29,220 nt of DNA from JAUSEW01 sp964414015. Its GTDB lineage: Bacteria > Patescibacteriota > Microgenomatia > Levybacterales > UBA12049. Position numbers and translations under genes: made by a program. Where the stretch lies: contig CAYPUE010000007.1 of NCBI GenBank assembly GCA_964414015.1, forward strand, positions 1-29,220. The letters run 5' to 3'. The notes under the pieces are model-generated. The model did no database searches and was not told the origin of the DNA. It worked only from the letters and a program-made list of their open reading frames with translations. This document shows, piece after piece, positions 7,556 to 14,526 of the stretch. Numbering within the stretch: the stretch's first letter is position 1; each line of letters starts with the position of its first letter.

Positions 7556-8881
7556 ATGACGGATAACCTGATGGAAAAGATTGTTTCTCTTTGCAAACGC
7601 CGGGGTTTTATTTTCCCGGGAAGCGAAATCTACGGAGGATTGCAGGGCACTTGGGATTACGGACCGCTTGGTACGCTTCTGAAGAAGAATTTAAAAGATA
7701 TTTGGTGGAAAGACATAGTTGAGCAAAGGGATGACATGGTGGGAGTTGACGCCGCAATTATGATGCATCCCAAAGCTTGGGAAGCTTCAGGGCACGTAGA
7801 GGCATTTACAGATCCTTTGGTTGAGTGTAAGACATGTCATGAGCGTTTTAGAGCCGATGAAAAAGAAAAAGTTCTTGAGCATATAAAGACTCATGATGGG
7901 AAAAAAGTTGACTGGACTAATCCTCAAAAGTTTAATTTGCTGGTAAAAGCATATCTGGGGGTAATTGAAGGTAAGCAATCGGAATTATATTTACGGGGAG
8001 AGATTACCAATGGAGTCCATGTAAATTTCAGAAATGTTTTAGATTCGACCAGAATAAAAATTCCCTTTGGCATAGCGCAAATAGGTAAGGCCTTTAGGAA
8101 CGAAATAACGCCTGGGAATTTTACTTTTAGGTCGCGTGAGTTTGAACAAATGGAAACCCAGTATTACATAAAACCCGACAAAAAAGAAGGAGGGAAATGG
8201 TTTGAATACTGGAAAGATAACAGAATGAATTTCTATCTATCTTTGGGAATAAAAAAAGAAAACTTAAGATTTAGAGAGCATCAGCAAAATGAAAAAGCCC
8301 ATTATGCAATCGCAGCAACAGACATAGAATATAATGCTCCGTTTGGCTGGTCGGAATTTATGGGAATACACAATAGGGGAGATTGGGATTTGTCAAGACA
8401 CCAGAAATATTCAGGCCAGAAAATGACGTATAAGGATGAAGTAGCTGGGGAAGAATATATTCCTTGGGACATAGAAACGTCAGCAGGAGTTGACAGGTCA
8501 ATATTGTTTTTATTAATTGATTCATATGAGGAAGATGAGAAAAGAGTGGTTTTGAAACTTGATCCTAAGCTCGCTCCATATAAAGTTGCGGTTTTTCCTC
8601 TCCTTGCTAATAAAGAAGATCTTGTAAAGACAGCCAAAAATGTTTATCATACGCTTAAGAAAAATATCAACGGGATGGTTGCTTTCGATGCCAGAGGAAA
8701 CATCGGAAAACGTTATTATTCTCAAGACGAAATCGGCACGCCGTATTGCCTCACAGTTGATTTTCAGACGCTTGAAGACAAAACAGTTACAGTTAGGGAT
8801 AGGGACACAATGAAGCAGGAGAGAATAAAAATACAAAGCCTCACGGAATTCTTAAATAATAAACTGTCCGGAAAGAGCTAG
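7556..8881 (+). CDS. glyS: Glycyl-tRNA synthetase (dimeric, eukaryote/archaeal-type single chain)
   Basis: This class II synthetase of 441 residues charges tRNA-Gly. It starts with the family-typical KRRGFIFPGSEIYGG, then GTWDYGPLGTLLKKNLK and HPKAWEASGHVEAFTDPL. Motif 2 is visible as AQIGKAFRNEITPGNFTFRSREFEQME (given here as a block near residues 178-204). Motif 3 is ETSAGVDRSILFLL. The C-terminal anticodon-binding domain begins near residue 340 (KLAPYKVAVFPL) and includes FDARGNIGKRYYSQDEIGTPY. Length fits the single-chain alpha2 enzyme (about 440-460) rather than the GlyQ/GlyS tetramer. Its mRNA appears leaderless. A small unknown gene follows after 5 nt. Confidence 0.95.
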   Translation: MTDNLMEKIVSLCKRRGFIFPGSEIYGGLQGTWDYGPLGTLLKKNLKDIWWKDIVEQRDDMVGVDAAIMMHPKAWEASGHVEAFTDPLVECKTCHERFRADEKEKVLEHIKTHDGKKVDWTNPQKFNLLVKAYLGVIEGKQSELYLRGEITNGVHVNFRNVLDSTRIKIPFGIAQIGKAFRNEITPGNFTFRSREFEQMETQYYIKPDKKEGGKWFEYWKDNRMNFYLSLGIKKENLRFREHQQNEKAHYAIAATDIEYNAPFGWSEFMGIHNRGDWDLSRHQKYSGQKMTYKDEVAGEEYIPWDIETSAGVDRSILFLLIDSYEEDEKRVVLKLDPKLAPYKVAVFPLLANKEDLVKTAKNVYHTLKKNINGMVAFDARGNIGKRYYSQDEIGTPYCLTVDFQTLEDKTVTVRDRDTMKQERIKIQSLTEFLNNKLSGKS

Positions 8882-8886
8882 GGTTT

Positions 8887-9270
8887 ATGGCGGGAAAAGA
8901 ACAAGAACTACATTCTTGGAGATTAACTCCGGAACAAGTTTTTGTAGGGTCAAATTCGAATATTTTTACCCCAGAAGGAAGCATAGCGTTTGGAATTTAT
9001 GTAAAAGCACAAGCGGCAGAATCTCTTCTTGATGATTCAGACTCAAAGAAACGATTACGATTAATACAAGAGATATCTAAAGAATATTACCAACTATACT
9101 TTTCAGAAAATCCACCGCCTTTTCCTGAATTTATAAAAGAATTCGTTGCTATTGTTCAAAAAAGAGCACCATATACAAAGCTAAATGGACAGCTTAGCGG
9201 CAAGTGGAGCATATTGCCTCTAAAGAAAAACTCATTCTTGACAAGAATTTTGAAATTGCTAGAATGGTAA
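8887..9270 (+). CDS. Hypothetical protein, 127 residues
   Basis: I do not recognise this protein. It is soluble and mixed in charge, with a helical middle (residues 42-75, with a Ser-Lys-Lys-Arg-Leu-Arg stretch and KEYYQLYFSE), a Pro-rich turn (NPPPFPEF) and a C-terminal basic/hydrophobic tail (SFLTRILKLLEW) that could form an amphipathic helix. It has no signal peptide and no cysteines. It starts 5 nt after glyS and is followed 4 nt later by a GTG-started gene, so the three are probably one transcript. The tight spacing and lack of overlap with a better frame support it as real. Confidence 0.6.
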   Translation: MAGKEQELHSWRLTPEQVFVGSNSNIFTPEGSIAFGIYVKAQAAESLLDDSDSKKRLRLIQEISKEYYQLYFSENPPPFPEFIKEFVAIVQKRAPYTKLNGQLSGKWSILPLKKNSFLTRILKLLEW

Positions 9271-9274
9271 TATT

Positions 9275-9745
9275 GTGGGAAATAAGAAACTTATTGTAGT
9301 CCTGGGAGCATTAATAGTCTTGGTTTTGGCTGGAGGAGGGTATTATTTCCTGCTTTTGGGCAAAAATACGGTTCCTGCGTCAACTACGAGCGCTACGCCA
9401 CAGATACAGGAAGTTTCGCAGCAAATTCCTACTCTTACCCCTTCTGATCTTGGTCTTACTCTAACTGCCAACAGCAATACTACCAAAGTCTCAATGGTCC
9501 TAACCAAAACAAGCGATATATCCACGCTTGATTACCAGCTTTCTTATATTGCGAAAGGTGATATTCCAAGGGGAATTATCGGTCAGGTTACTGTTCAGCC
9601 AGGTAAGACTGTCAGCCAGGAGATTACACTTGGAACTTGTTCTGACGTTTGCCATTATGATCAGGATGTTACAGGAATAGATCTTGTTTTAAAGGTTACG
9701 AAAACTAACGGTAAAACCTATCAAGTAGAAAAAGGCCTCGATTAG
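9275..9745 (+). CDS. Hypothetical membrane-anchored exported protein
   Basis: This 156-residue protein starts at GTG. A lysine pair is followed by a hydrophobic segment at residues 6-28 (LIVVLGALIVLVLAGGGYYF), a signal anchor without a clear cleavage site. A Ser/Thr/Pro-rich spacer (residues 34-56) leads to a beta-rich domain of about 95 residues carrying Cys-Ser-Asp-Val-Cys, a likely disulfide or metal pair. The domain resembles small Ig-like or immunogenicity-type folds only in general composition; I cannot name a family. It lies 4 nt after the previous gene and before the mra promoter. The gap 9746-9846 contains a 7-bp inverted repeat, GTTAGTG (9802-9808) with CACTAAC (9821-9827), of unknown role. 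Confidence 0.65.
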   Translation: MGNKKLIVVLGALIVLVLAGGGYYFLLLGKNTVPASTTSATPQIQEVSQQIPTLTPSDLGLTLTANSNTTKVSMVLTKTSDISTLDYQLSYIAKGDIPRGIIGQVTVQPGKTVSQEITLGTCSDVCHYDQDVTGIDLVLKVTKTNGKTYQVEKGLD

Positions 9746-9846
9746 CTTCTAGTTATCTATATCTAAAGTTTTGGTTCTTCAGGTAAGATGTTATAGGTAG
9801 AGTTAGTGAGTTTGGTTCGACACTAACGCGAGCCTATTTTGCTCTC

Positions 9847-9875
9847 TTGACAAGTGGGAAAAAGGAGTTCAAAAT
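9847..9875 (+). promoter_or_regulatory. mra promoter heading the dcw cluster
   Basis: A perfect TTGACA (9847-9852) is followed after 17 nt by CAAAAT (9870-9875, 4 of 6 matches to TATAAT). Transcription would start near 9882, leaving a leader of about 50 nt before mraZ. This is the only promoter in the window with a long leader, and that leader holds the MraZ boxes. Confidence 0.6.
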
Positions 9876-9909
9876 GGAATAAAGTGGGAAAAAGTGGGAC
9901 AAAGTGGGA
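9855..9909 (+). promoter_or_regulatory. MraZ operator: TGGGN boxes at 10-nt spacing
   Basis: TGGGA occurs at 9855, 9885, 9895 and 9905, with a degenerate TGGAA at 9875; all are in the same 10-nt phase. Three perfect consecutive copies of AAAGTGGGAN cover 9881-9910. Known MraZ proteins bind direct TGGGN repeats separated by 5 nt upstream of their own operon, and this array matches that exactly. One box lies between -35 and -10, and the main three lie just downstream of the predicted start. MraZ binding could therefore block initiation or early elongation (autorepression). Confidence 0.85.
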
Positions 9910-9932
9910 CACAAGGAAGGCAGGTCGTAAAT

Positions 9933-10379
9933 ATGCTCATCGGACAATATGAAGGAAAACTTGGAGAAAAAAACAGACTCGCATTTCCAAAAAGGCTTAG
10001 GGAGCTTTTGGGGAATAAATTAATTATTACGTTAGGATATGAAAACTCGCTTATTATCGTCTCGGAAGAAGGCTGGCAAGCATTACTTGAAGGAACAGAG
10101 GGTAAGCCTTTTATTCAAAGGAGCGCAAGAGAGACTCAGCGATTCTTACTCGGAGGAGCCAGCTTCGTTGAACTTGACGGTAAAGGAAGGTTTATTATAC
10201 CTAACTATCTTAGAGAATTTGCAAAAATTGAGGACGAAGTCATATTCCTAGGCTTGTCCAGATATGTAGAGTTGTGGGGAAAGGAAAACTGGGGCGTATA
10301 TAAAAAGAACCTTGAAAAAAATATAGATAAAATTTCGGCAAAGCTCATTGAGAATGGCAAAAAGGGCGAAAATGGATAG
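9933..10379 (+). CDS. mraZ: Transcriptional regulator MraZ
   Basis: This is a 148-residue AbrB-like DNA-binding protein that controls the dcw cluster. The two tandem MraZ repeats are visible: MLIGQYEGKLGEKNRLAFP (residues 1-19) and ASFVELDGKGRFIIPNYLR (about residues 77-95), each with the conserved K/G-x-x-R-(F/L)-x-(F/I)-P core. The start is ATG 9933 because family members begin MF/LIG-Y; an upstream in-frame GTG at 9894 falls inside the operator and should be ignored. An AAGGAAGG ribosome site lies at 9913-9920. The gene overlaps rsmH by 8 nt. Length agrees with the family (about 140-150). Confidence 0.93.
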   Translation: MLIGQYEGKLGEKNRLAFPKRLRELLGNKLIITLGYENSLIIVSEEGWQALLEGTEGKPFIQRSARETQRFLLGGASFVELDGKGRFIIPNYLREFAKIEDEVIFLGLSRYVELWGKENWGVYKKNLEKNIDKISAKLIENGKKGENG

Positions 10380-11274
10380 TTTTCATACGAGCGTACTTTT
10401 ACAAGAAGCTATAAATGGTTTAAATATTCAAAAAAACAAGAAGTATATTGACGCAACAATTGGAGGAGGAGGACATAGTTTTGAGATTTTGAGATTGGGC
10501 GGAATTGTTTTGGGAATTGACTGCGATAAAGATGCGATAGATTATATAGGAGAAAATTGGAAATTAAAAAGCAAAGAATTCGGGATCCCGGAGAAAAATC
10601 TGATTTTGGCAAAAGGAAACTTTAGGGATTTGGATAAAATTGCACATTTAAATAATTTTGATAAAGTTTCGGGAATAATTTTTGATTTGGGTGTCAGCAG
10701 CCACCAATTGGGAATTGCGCAGAGAGGCTTTAGTTTCCAGAAAGAGGGCCCATTGGATATGCGGATGGACCAAGATTTAAGCCTTACGGCAAAGGATTTT
10801 ATTTACGCATTAACGAAAGGAGAATTATATGAGCTATTTTCTAAACTGGGTGAAGAGAGCAATGCTAGGAAGTTTTCTGACCTTATTGTTAGGGCCCGTG
10901 GAGTAAAACCGATTGAAACGACAAGAGATTTGGCAATGATCTTTGAAAAAATTCCCTCAAGAAGGGTTTGGGGGATTAACAAAGCAACGAAAATCTTTCA
11001 AGCATTGCGGATAGCGGTAAATGATGAGCTAAATGCACTCAAAGAAACATTGCCCAAAGCAGTAAATATACTCGAGGATAAAGGAAAAATTTTGGCAATT
11101 TCGTTTCATTCGCTGGAAGATAGAATTGTAAAAAGGGCGTTTATAGAATTTGAAAAAAATAATATGGGAAAAATAATTACAAAAAAACCTATAACCCCAA
11201 CAAAGAAGGAGATAGGGATAAACAGAAGAAGCCGAAGCGCTAAACTAAGAATTTTCCAAAGGAATTTAATATGA
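10372..11274 (+). CDS. rsmH: 16S rRNA (cytosine1402-N4)-methyltransferase RsmH
   Basis: RsmH (MraW) methylates C1402 of 16S rRNA with S-adenosylmethionine. The start at 10372 gives MDSFHTSVLLQEAINGL, matching the family start F-H-x-(S/P)-V-L-L-x-E, followed by the SAM loop DATIGGGGHS (residues 27-36). Other family blocks are FDLGVSSHQL, GPLDMRMD, KIFQALRIAVNDEL, ISFHSLEDRIVKRAF and the C-terminal RRSRSAKLR. At 301 residues it has normal length. It overlaps mraZ by 8 nt and the next gene by 4 nt, giving the conserved mraZ-rsmH-ftsL order. Confidence 0.95.
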   Translation: MDSFHTSVLLQEAINGLNIQKNKKYIDATIGGGGHSFEILRLGGIVLGIDCDKDAIDYIGENWKLKSKEFGIPEKNLILAKGNFRDLDKIAHLNNFDKVSGIIFDLGVSSHQLGIAQRGFSFQKEGPLDMRMDQDLSLTAKDFIYALTKGELYELFSKLGEESNARKFSDLIVRARGVKPIETTRDLAMIFEKIPSRRVWGINKATKIFQALRIAVNDELNALKETLPKAVNILEDKGKILAISFHSLEDRIVKRAFIEFEKNNMGKIITKKPITPTKKEIGINRRSRSAKLRIFQRNLI

Positions 11275-11552
11275 AAAGATTTCGATTACTTATAACATTT
11301 CTGGTTCTGATAATAGTTTTTTTATCAATCGTTCAAGTTGTTGTATCGAACAGGCTGTCAACGACAGGTCCGCTTTTTAGCAAGATAGAGGGGGAAACAA
11401 ATTTTTATAAAAGGGAAAATTTGCTTCTTTCCGAGCAACTTTTAACAGCATCGTCCTTAAATAGCATAGCATCAAAGGCAGAAAATTTGGGTTTCGTAGA
11501 AGGCAAAACCAAGTTTGTTACAGCATCATTGCCTTTAGCACTTAGACAATAA
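11271..11552 (+). CDS. FtsL-like division protein
   Basis: This 93-residue bitopic protein has a short basic N-terminus (MKRFR), one membrane helix at about residues 6-25 (LLITFLVLIIVFLSIVQVVV) and a C-terminal stretch that can form a coiled coil (KIEGETNFYKRENLLLSEQL). Sequence identity to known FtsL is not obvious, as is normal for this fast-evolving family. The call rests on topology, size and the position between rsmH and ftsI, where ftsL lies in most bacteria. The C-terminal IASKAENLGFV resembles the conserved end of FtsL/DivIC, in which a helix is followed by A-x-x-x-G-(F/M). It overlaps rsmH by 4 nt. Confidence 0.7.
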   Translation: MKRFRLLITFLVLIIVFLSIVQVVVSNRLSTTGPLFSKIEGETNFYKRENLLLSEQLLTASSLNSIASKAENLGFVEGKTKFVTASLPLALRQ

Positions 11553-11554
11553 TG

Positions 11555-11576
11555 ATCCTTCGACTTCGCTCAGGAT
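11555..11576. repeat. Small palindromic repeat between ftsL-like and ftsI
   Basis: ATCCTTCGACTTCGCTCAGGAT has 5-bp arms (ATCCT/AGGAT) and the TCCTTCG...GCTCAGGA core also seen in the glycosyltransferase gene (reverse orientation, 231-250) and at 18540. It fills most of the 40-nt gap, and since there is no T-tract it is more likely a dispersed repeat than a terminator. Confidence 0.65.
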
Positions 11577-11592
11577 TTGAATTTATCAAAGT

Positions 11593-13272
11593 ATGACGTG
11601 GCGCTACCGTTTTATTTTTGCAATTTTTCTTTTCTTTTTCGGTTTAATAATTGCTAGATTGTTCTATTGGCAAGTTATAAAAGCTCAAGAATTATCTGTT
11701 TTGGCGCAATATCAATACAGCGGTATAGTAAAACTTTTACCTAATCGCGGCGAAATACAGACATCTGATGGTTTTTCTGTAGCTGCCAATAAAGTTTCTT
11801 ATCTTATTTTCGCAAATCCCAAAATAATAAAGGAAAAAAAAAGAATTATCAGCGAAATATCTCCAATAATTAACGTTAATAAGGCTTCCATTAGCGCATC
11901 TCTATCTTTTGATAAAGTTTGGGTTTCTTTAAAATCAGGTATTGATGAGAAAACAAAAAAAAGCATTGAAGCATTAAATTTTACCGGCATTGGATTTGAG
12001 CAGCAATCTTCTCGTTTTTATCCGGAAGCATCTTTAGCAGCTCATCTTCTTGGCTTTGTTGGTAAAAACGAAGCAGGAGAGAATAAGGGATATTTCGGTC
12101 TTGAGGGATATTACGATAGATTACTAAGGGGCAAGGAAGGATATGCAGTCCAGATACAGGATGCTTTAGGAAGACCGATCCTGTCCAGGATGTCAGGTAA
12201 TTTAGTTAAAGTTGACGGGAGCAGTGTTAAGCTTAGCATAGACAGGTCTATACAATTTTTAGCAGAGCGGAAATTGAAAGAAGGTATTAAGATATATGGG
12301 GCAAGCGGCGGAATGGTTGGGATTATGGATCCCAAAACCGGAGGAATGCTTGCTATGGCGTCTTTTCCTACGTTTATGCCACAAGATTATCAAAATTATT
12401 CGGAAGATTTATACAAAAACCCTTTTGTTACCAATACCTATGAGCCGGGGTCTACTTTTAAACCTCTGGTTATGTCGGCAGCTTTGGAAGAAGGACTGAT
12501 TAAGCCGGATACGCAATGTCCTATTTGCGGTGGTCCCGTATCGGTTGGAGGATATGATCTGCATACTTGGAACGATAAATATTATAAAGACACAACTATG
12601 ATTGACGTAATTAAGCATTCTGACAATACGGGGATGGTTTTTGTGGCGCAGAAACTTGGGGTAGATAAAATGATTGATTACCTGGCGAAGTTTGGCATAG
12701 GAAATTTAACCAATATTGACCTTCAAGGCGAGGTGTCGCCGAGCCTCAAGCCAAAAAATGCTTGGTATGCAGTTGATCTGGCTACGACAGGATTTGGACA
12801 GGGGATATCTGTAACACCGATAGGGCTTCTGGACGCCTTCTCGGCGATTGCCAATAAAGGTAAACGTATGGAGCCTCACATAGTATCTCAAGTTCAATCT
12901 CCTGATGGCAAAATAGCGAAAATACTTCCAAAAACCGTAGATACCCCTATTTCCGAAAGAACTGCCAAAATCATGACGGAAATGTTAGTCAATGCAGTTA
13001 ATAATGGAGAGGCTTCCTGGGCGCGTCTTAAGGGGTACAGAATTGCCGGAAAAACAGGTACAGCTTCAATTCCTGTTAAGGGCAACTATGATCCTACGAA
13101 AACTATTACTTCATTTATTGGTTTCGCGCCGGCAAATGATCCTAAATTTGTAATGTTGGTCATCTTGGATAAACCGACAACATTCATTTACGGCGCAGAA
13201 ACCGCAGCTCCGGTATTCTTCGACATCGCCAAAGACCTCTTGCTCTATTACGGCATTTCCCCCAGCGAATAA
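11593..13272 (+). CDS. ftsI: Septal peptidoglycan transpeptidase (PBP2/FtsI)
   Basis: This 559-residue class B penicillin-binding protein cross-links septal peptidoglycan on the outer face of the membrane. It has one N-terminal membrane anchor (about residues 5-24) and the PBP dimerisation/pedestal domain (starting near LPNRGEIQTSDG, with HLLGFVGKNEAG). The transpeptidase domain has all three active-site motifs: S287-T-F-K, S343-D-N and K487-T-G-T. There is no PASTA domain. With ftsW downstream in the same cluster, it forms the expected FtsW-FtsI synthase pair. The chosen ATG gives a basic-hydrophobic anchor and lies 17 nt past the palindromic repeat. Confidence 0.94.
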   Translation: MTWRYRFIFAIFLFFFGLIIARLFYWQVIKAQELSVLAQYQYSGIVKLLPNRGEIQTSDGFSVAANKVSYLIFANPKIIKEKKRIISEISPIINVNKASISASLSFDKVWVSLKSGIDEKTKKSIEALNFTGIGFEQQSSRFYPEASLAAHLLGFVGKNEAGENKGYFGLEGYYDRLLRGKEGYAVQIQDALGRPILSRMSGNLVKVDGSSVKLSIDRSIQFLAERKLKEGIKIYGASGGMVGIMDPKTGGMLAMASFPTFMPQDYQNYSEDLYKNPFVTNTYEPGSTFKPLVMSAALEEGLIKPDTQCPICGGPVSVGGYDLHTWNDKYYKDTTMIDVIKHSDNTGMVFVAQKLGVDKMIDYLAKFGIGNLTNIDLQGEVSPSLKPKNAWYAVDLATTGFGQGISVTPIGLLDAFSAIANKGKRMEPHIVSQVQSPDGKIAKILPKTVDTPISERTAKIMTEMLVNAVNNGEASWARLKGYRIAGKTGTASIPVKGNYDPTKTITSFIGFAPANDPKFVMLVILDKPTTFIYGAETAAPVFFDIAKDLLLYYGISPSE

Positions 13273-13283
13273 ATATAGCTTAG

Positions 13284-13312
13284 TAGAAAAAAGACGCAAT
13301 AAAAGGTATAAT
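13284..13312 (+). promoter_or_regulatory. Internal promoter upstream of murE
   Basis: A perfect TATAAT at 13307-13312 is preceded at 17 nt by TAGAAA (13284-13289, 4 of 6 matches to TTGACA). The expected start near 13319 gives a leader of about 8 nt before the ATG at 13327. This would allow the Mur ligase genes to be transcribed independently of the MraZ-controlled promoter. Confidence 0.55.
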
Positions 13313-13326
13313 ACAAGTTATTCTTA

Positions 13327-14526
13327 ATGTGGCAAGATTTAAAAAATATTTATCATCTTCTCGTAGCGTGCTTGGCTAATGTTTGCTATGGTTTTCCCTC
13401 AAGAAAATTTATTGTAATTGGAGTGACTGGGACAGATGGGAAAACCACTACGACAAGCTTAATTTACCATATACTGCAAACTTCTGGGAAGAAAACCTTG
13501 ATGATAAGTTCGGTGGGCGCAATTATTGATGGTAAAGAATATGATGTTGGTTTTCATGTTACCACTCCGTCTTCTTTTGCTTTGCAGAAATTCTTAAAAC
13601 AAGCTGCTGATGCTGGATTGAGATATTTGGTTCTCGAGGTAACCTCGCACGCTTTGGACCAATACAGGGTTTTTGGAATACATTTTAATGTTGGAGTTTT
13701 AACCAATGTTACTCATGAACATTTGGATTACCATAAAACGTACGGCGAATACGTTAAAACAAAAGCAAAGCTTTTAAATATGAGTAAAGTTGCAATTACG
13801 AATAGAGACGATAAGTCGTTCGCTTTGCTAAGTGCAAAGTTGAAAGTTGAAAGTTCAAAGTTGAGAACGTATGGATTGGGTAAGAATGCGGATATTAATC
13901 CGTATAATTTTCCTTTTTCAACAACTCTTTTTGGAGAATTTAACAAATACAATATTTTAGCTGCAGTTTCCGCATGCAAGGCTTTGGGTATTAAGGACAG
14001 TGAAATTAGAAATGGTATAAAAAGTTTCAAACCTCCTAAGGGCAGAGAAGATATAGTTTATAAAAATAACTTTTCAGTGATGATAGATTTTGCCCATACG
14101 CCCAACGCATTCGAAGTTATTCTGAAAGATTTGCGTGCTAGCGTCAAAGGCAGAATTATTCATGTTTTTGGTTCTGCCGGAGCAAGAGATGCAACAAAAC
14201 GTCCTTTAATGGGGAAAATATCCTCAAAATACGCGGATATAGTTATCCTGACAGCAGAAGATCCAAGGAAAGAGCCAGTTGAAAAGATTAGTGAAGAGAT
14301 CGAAGCAGGAATTATGAATCATGAATTAAGAAAGAAAGACGTACTTAATATTCCGGATCGAAAGAAAGCGATTGAGACAGCAATTAAGATGGCGAAAAAG
14401 GGAGATTTTGTCTTGATAACAGGCAAAAGCCATGAAAAGTCTATGAATTATGGGAACGGAGAAGAACCGTGGGACGAATACGAGACAGTTAGAAGTGCTT
14501 TGGAAAATATTAAACATGAAAATTAG
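13327..14526 (+). CDS. murE: MurE-type Mur ligase lacking the N-terminal domain
   Basis: This 399-residue ATP-dependent Mur ligase should add the third stem amino acid to UDP-MurNAc-L-Ala-D-Glu. The P-loop GTDGKTTT begins at residue 35, whereas full-length MurE has about 70 more residues before it; the N-terminal UDP-substrate domain is reduced to about 30 residues. The central domain has the MurE-typical HVTTPSSFALQKFL, LEVTSHALDQYRV and TNVTHEHLDYHKTYGEY. The C-terminal domain has MIDFAHTPNAFE and EDPRKEP at the position of the DNPR/DDPR amino-acid specificity motif, then TGKSHEKSM. Which diamino acid it uses cannot be decided. Two heptanucleotide repeat arrays lie in its loops. It overlaps murC by 11 nt. 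Confidence 0.86.
   Translation: MWQDLKNIYHLLVACLANVCYGFPSRKFIVIGVTGTDGKTTTTSLIYHILQTSGKKTLMISSVGAIIDGKEYDVGFHVTTPSSFALQKFLKQAADAGLRYLVLEVTSHALDQYRVFGIHFNVGVLTNVTHEHLDYHKTYGEYVKTKAKLLNMSKVAITNRDDKSFALLSAKLKVESSKLRTYGLGKNADINPYNFPFSTTLFGEFNKYNILAAVSACKALGIKDSEIRNGIKSFKPPKGREDIVYKNNFSVMIDFAHTPNAFEVILKDLRASVKGRIIHVFGSAGARDATKRPLMGKISSKYADIVILTAEDPRKEPVEKISEEIEAGIMNHELRKKDVLNIPDRKKAIETAIKMAKKGDFVLITGKSHEKSMNYGNGEEPWDEYETVRSALENIKHEN
13836..13863 (+). repeat. Heptanucleotide tandem repeat (4 x AAAGTTG) in murE
   Basis: Four consecutive 7-nt units read AAAGTTG, AAAGTTG, AAAGTTC and AAAGTTG. They encode the low-complexity AKLKVESSKL in a loop between the central-domain block TNRDDKSFALL and TYGLG. 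Because 7 is not a multiple of 3, gain or loss of a single unit would shift the frame. Confidence 0.85.
14309..14329 (+). repeat. Degenerate heptanucleotide repeat (GAATTAT-type) in murE
   Basis: Three units, GAATTAT, GAATCAT and GAATTAA, are followed by a weak fourth (GAAAGAA). They encode IMNHELRKK in the C-terminal domain. The unit is related to the AAGAATT array at the end of murC. Confidence 0.55.

Noticed and set aside
9796..9830. tRNA-like GGTTCGA motif with flanking complementarity
   Set aside because: The stem around it does not pair as a T-arm and there is no acceptor, D or anticodon arm; only a 7-bp inverted repeat remains.
9881..9910. Tandem 10-nt repeats as a CRISPR or satellite array
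   Set aside because: Sequence, spacing and position match the known MraZ operator.
9894..9932. Upstream GTG start for mraZ
   Set aside because: The added 13 residues are encoded by the operator repeats, family members begin at M-(F/L)-I-G, and the ribosome site fits ATG 9933.
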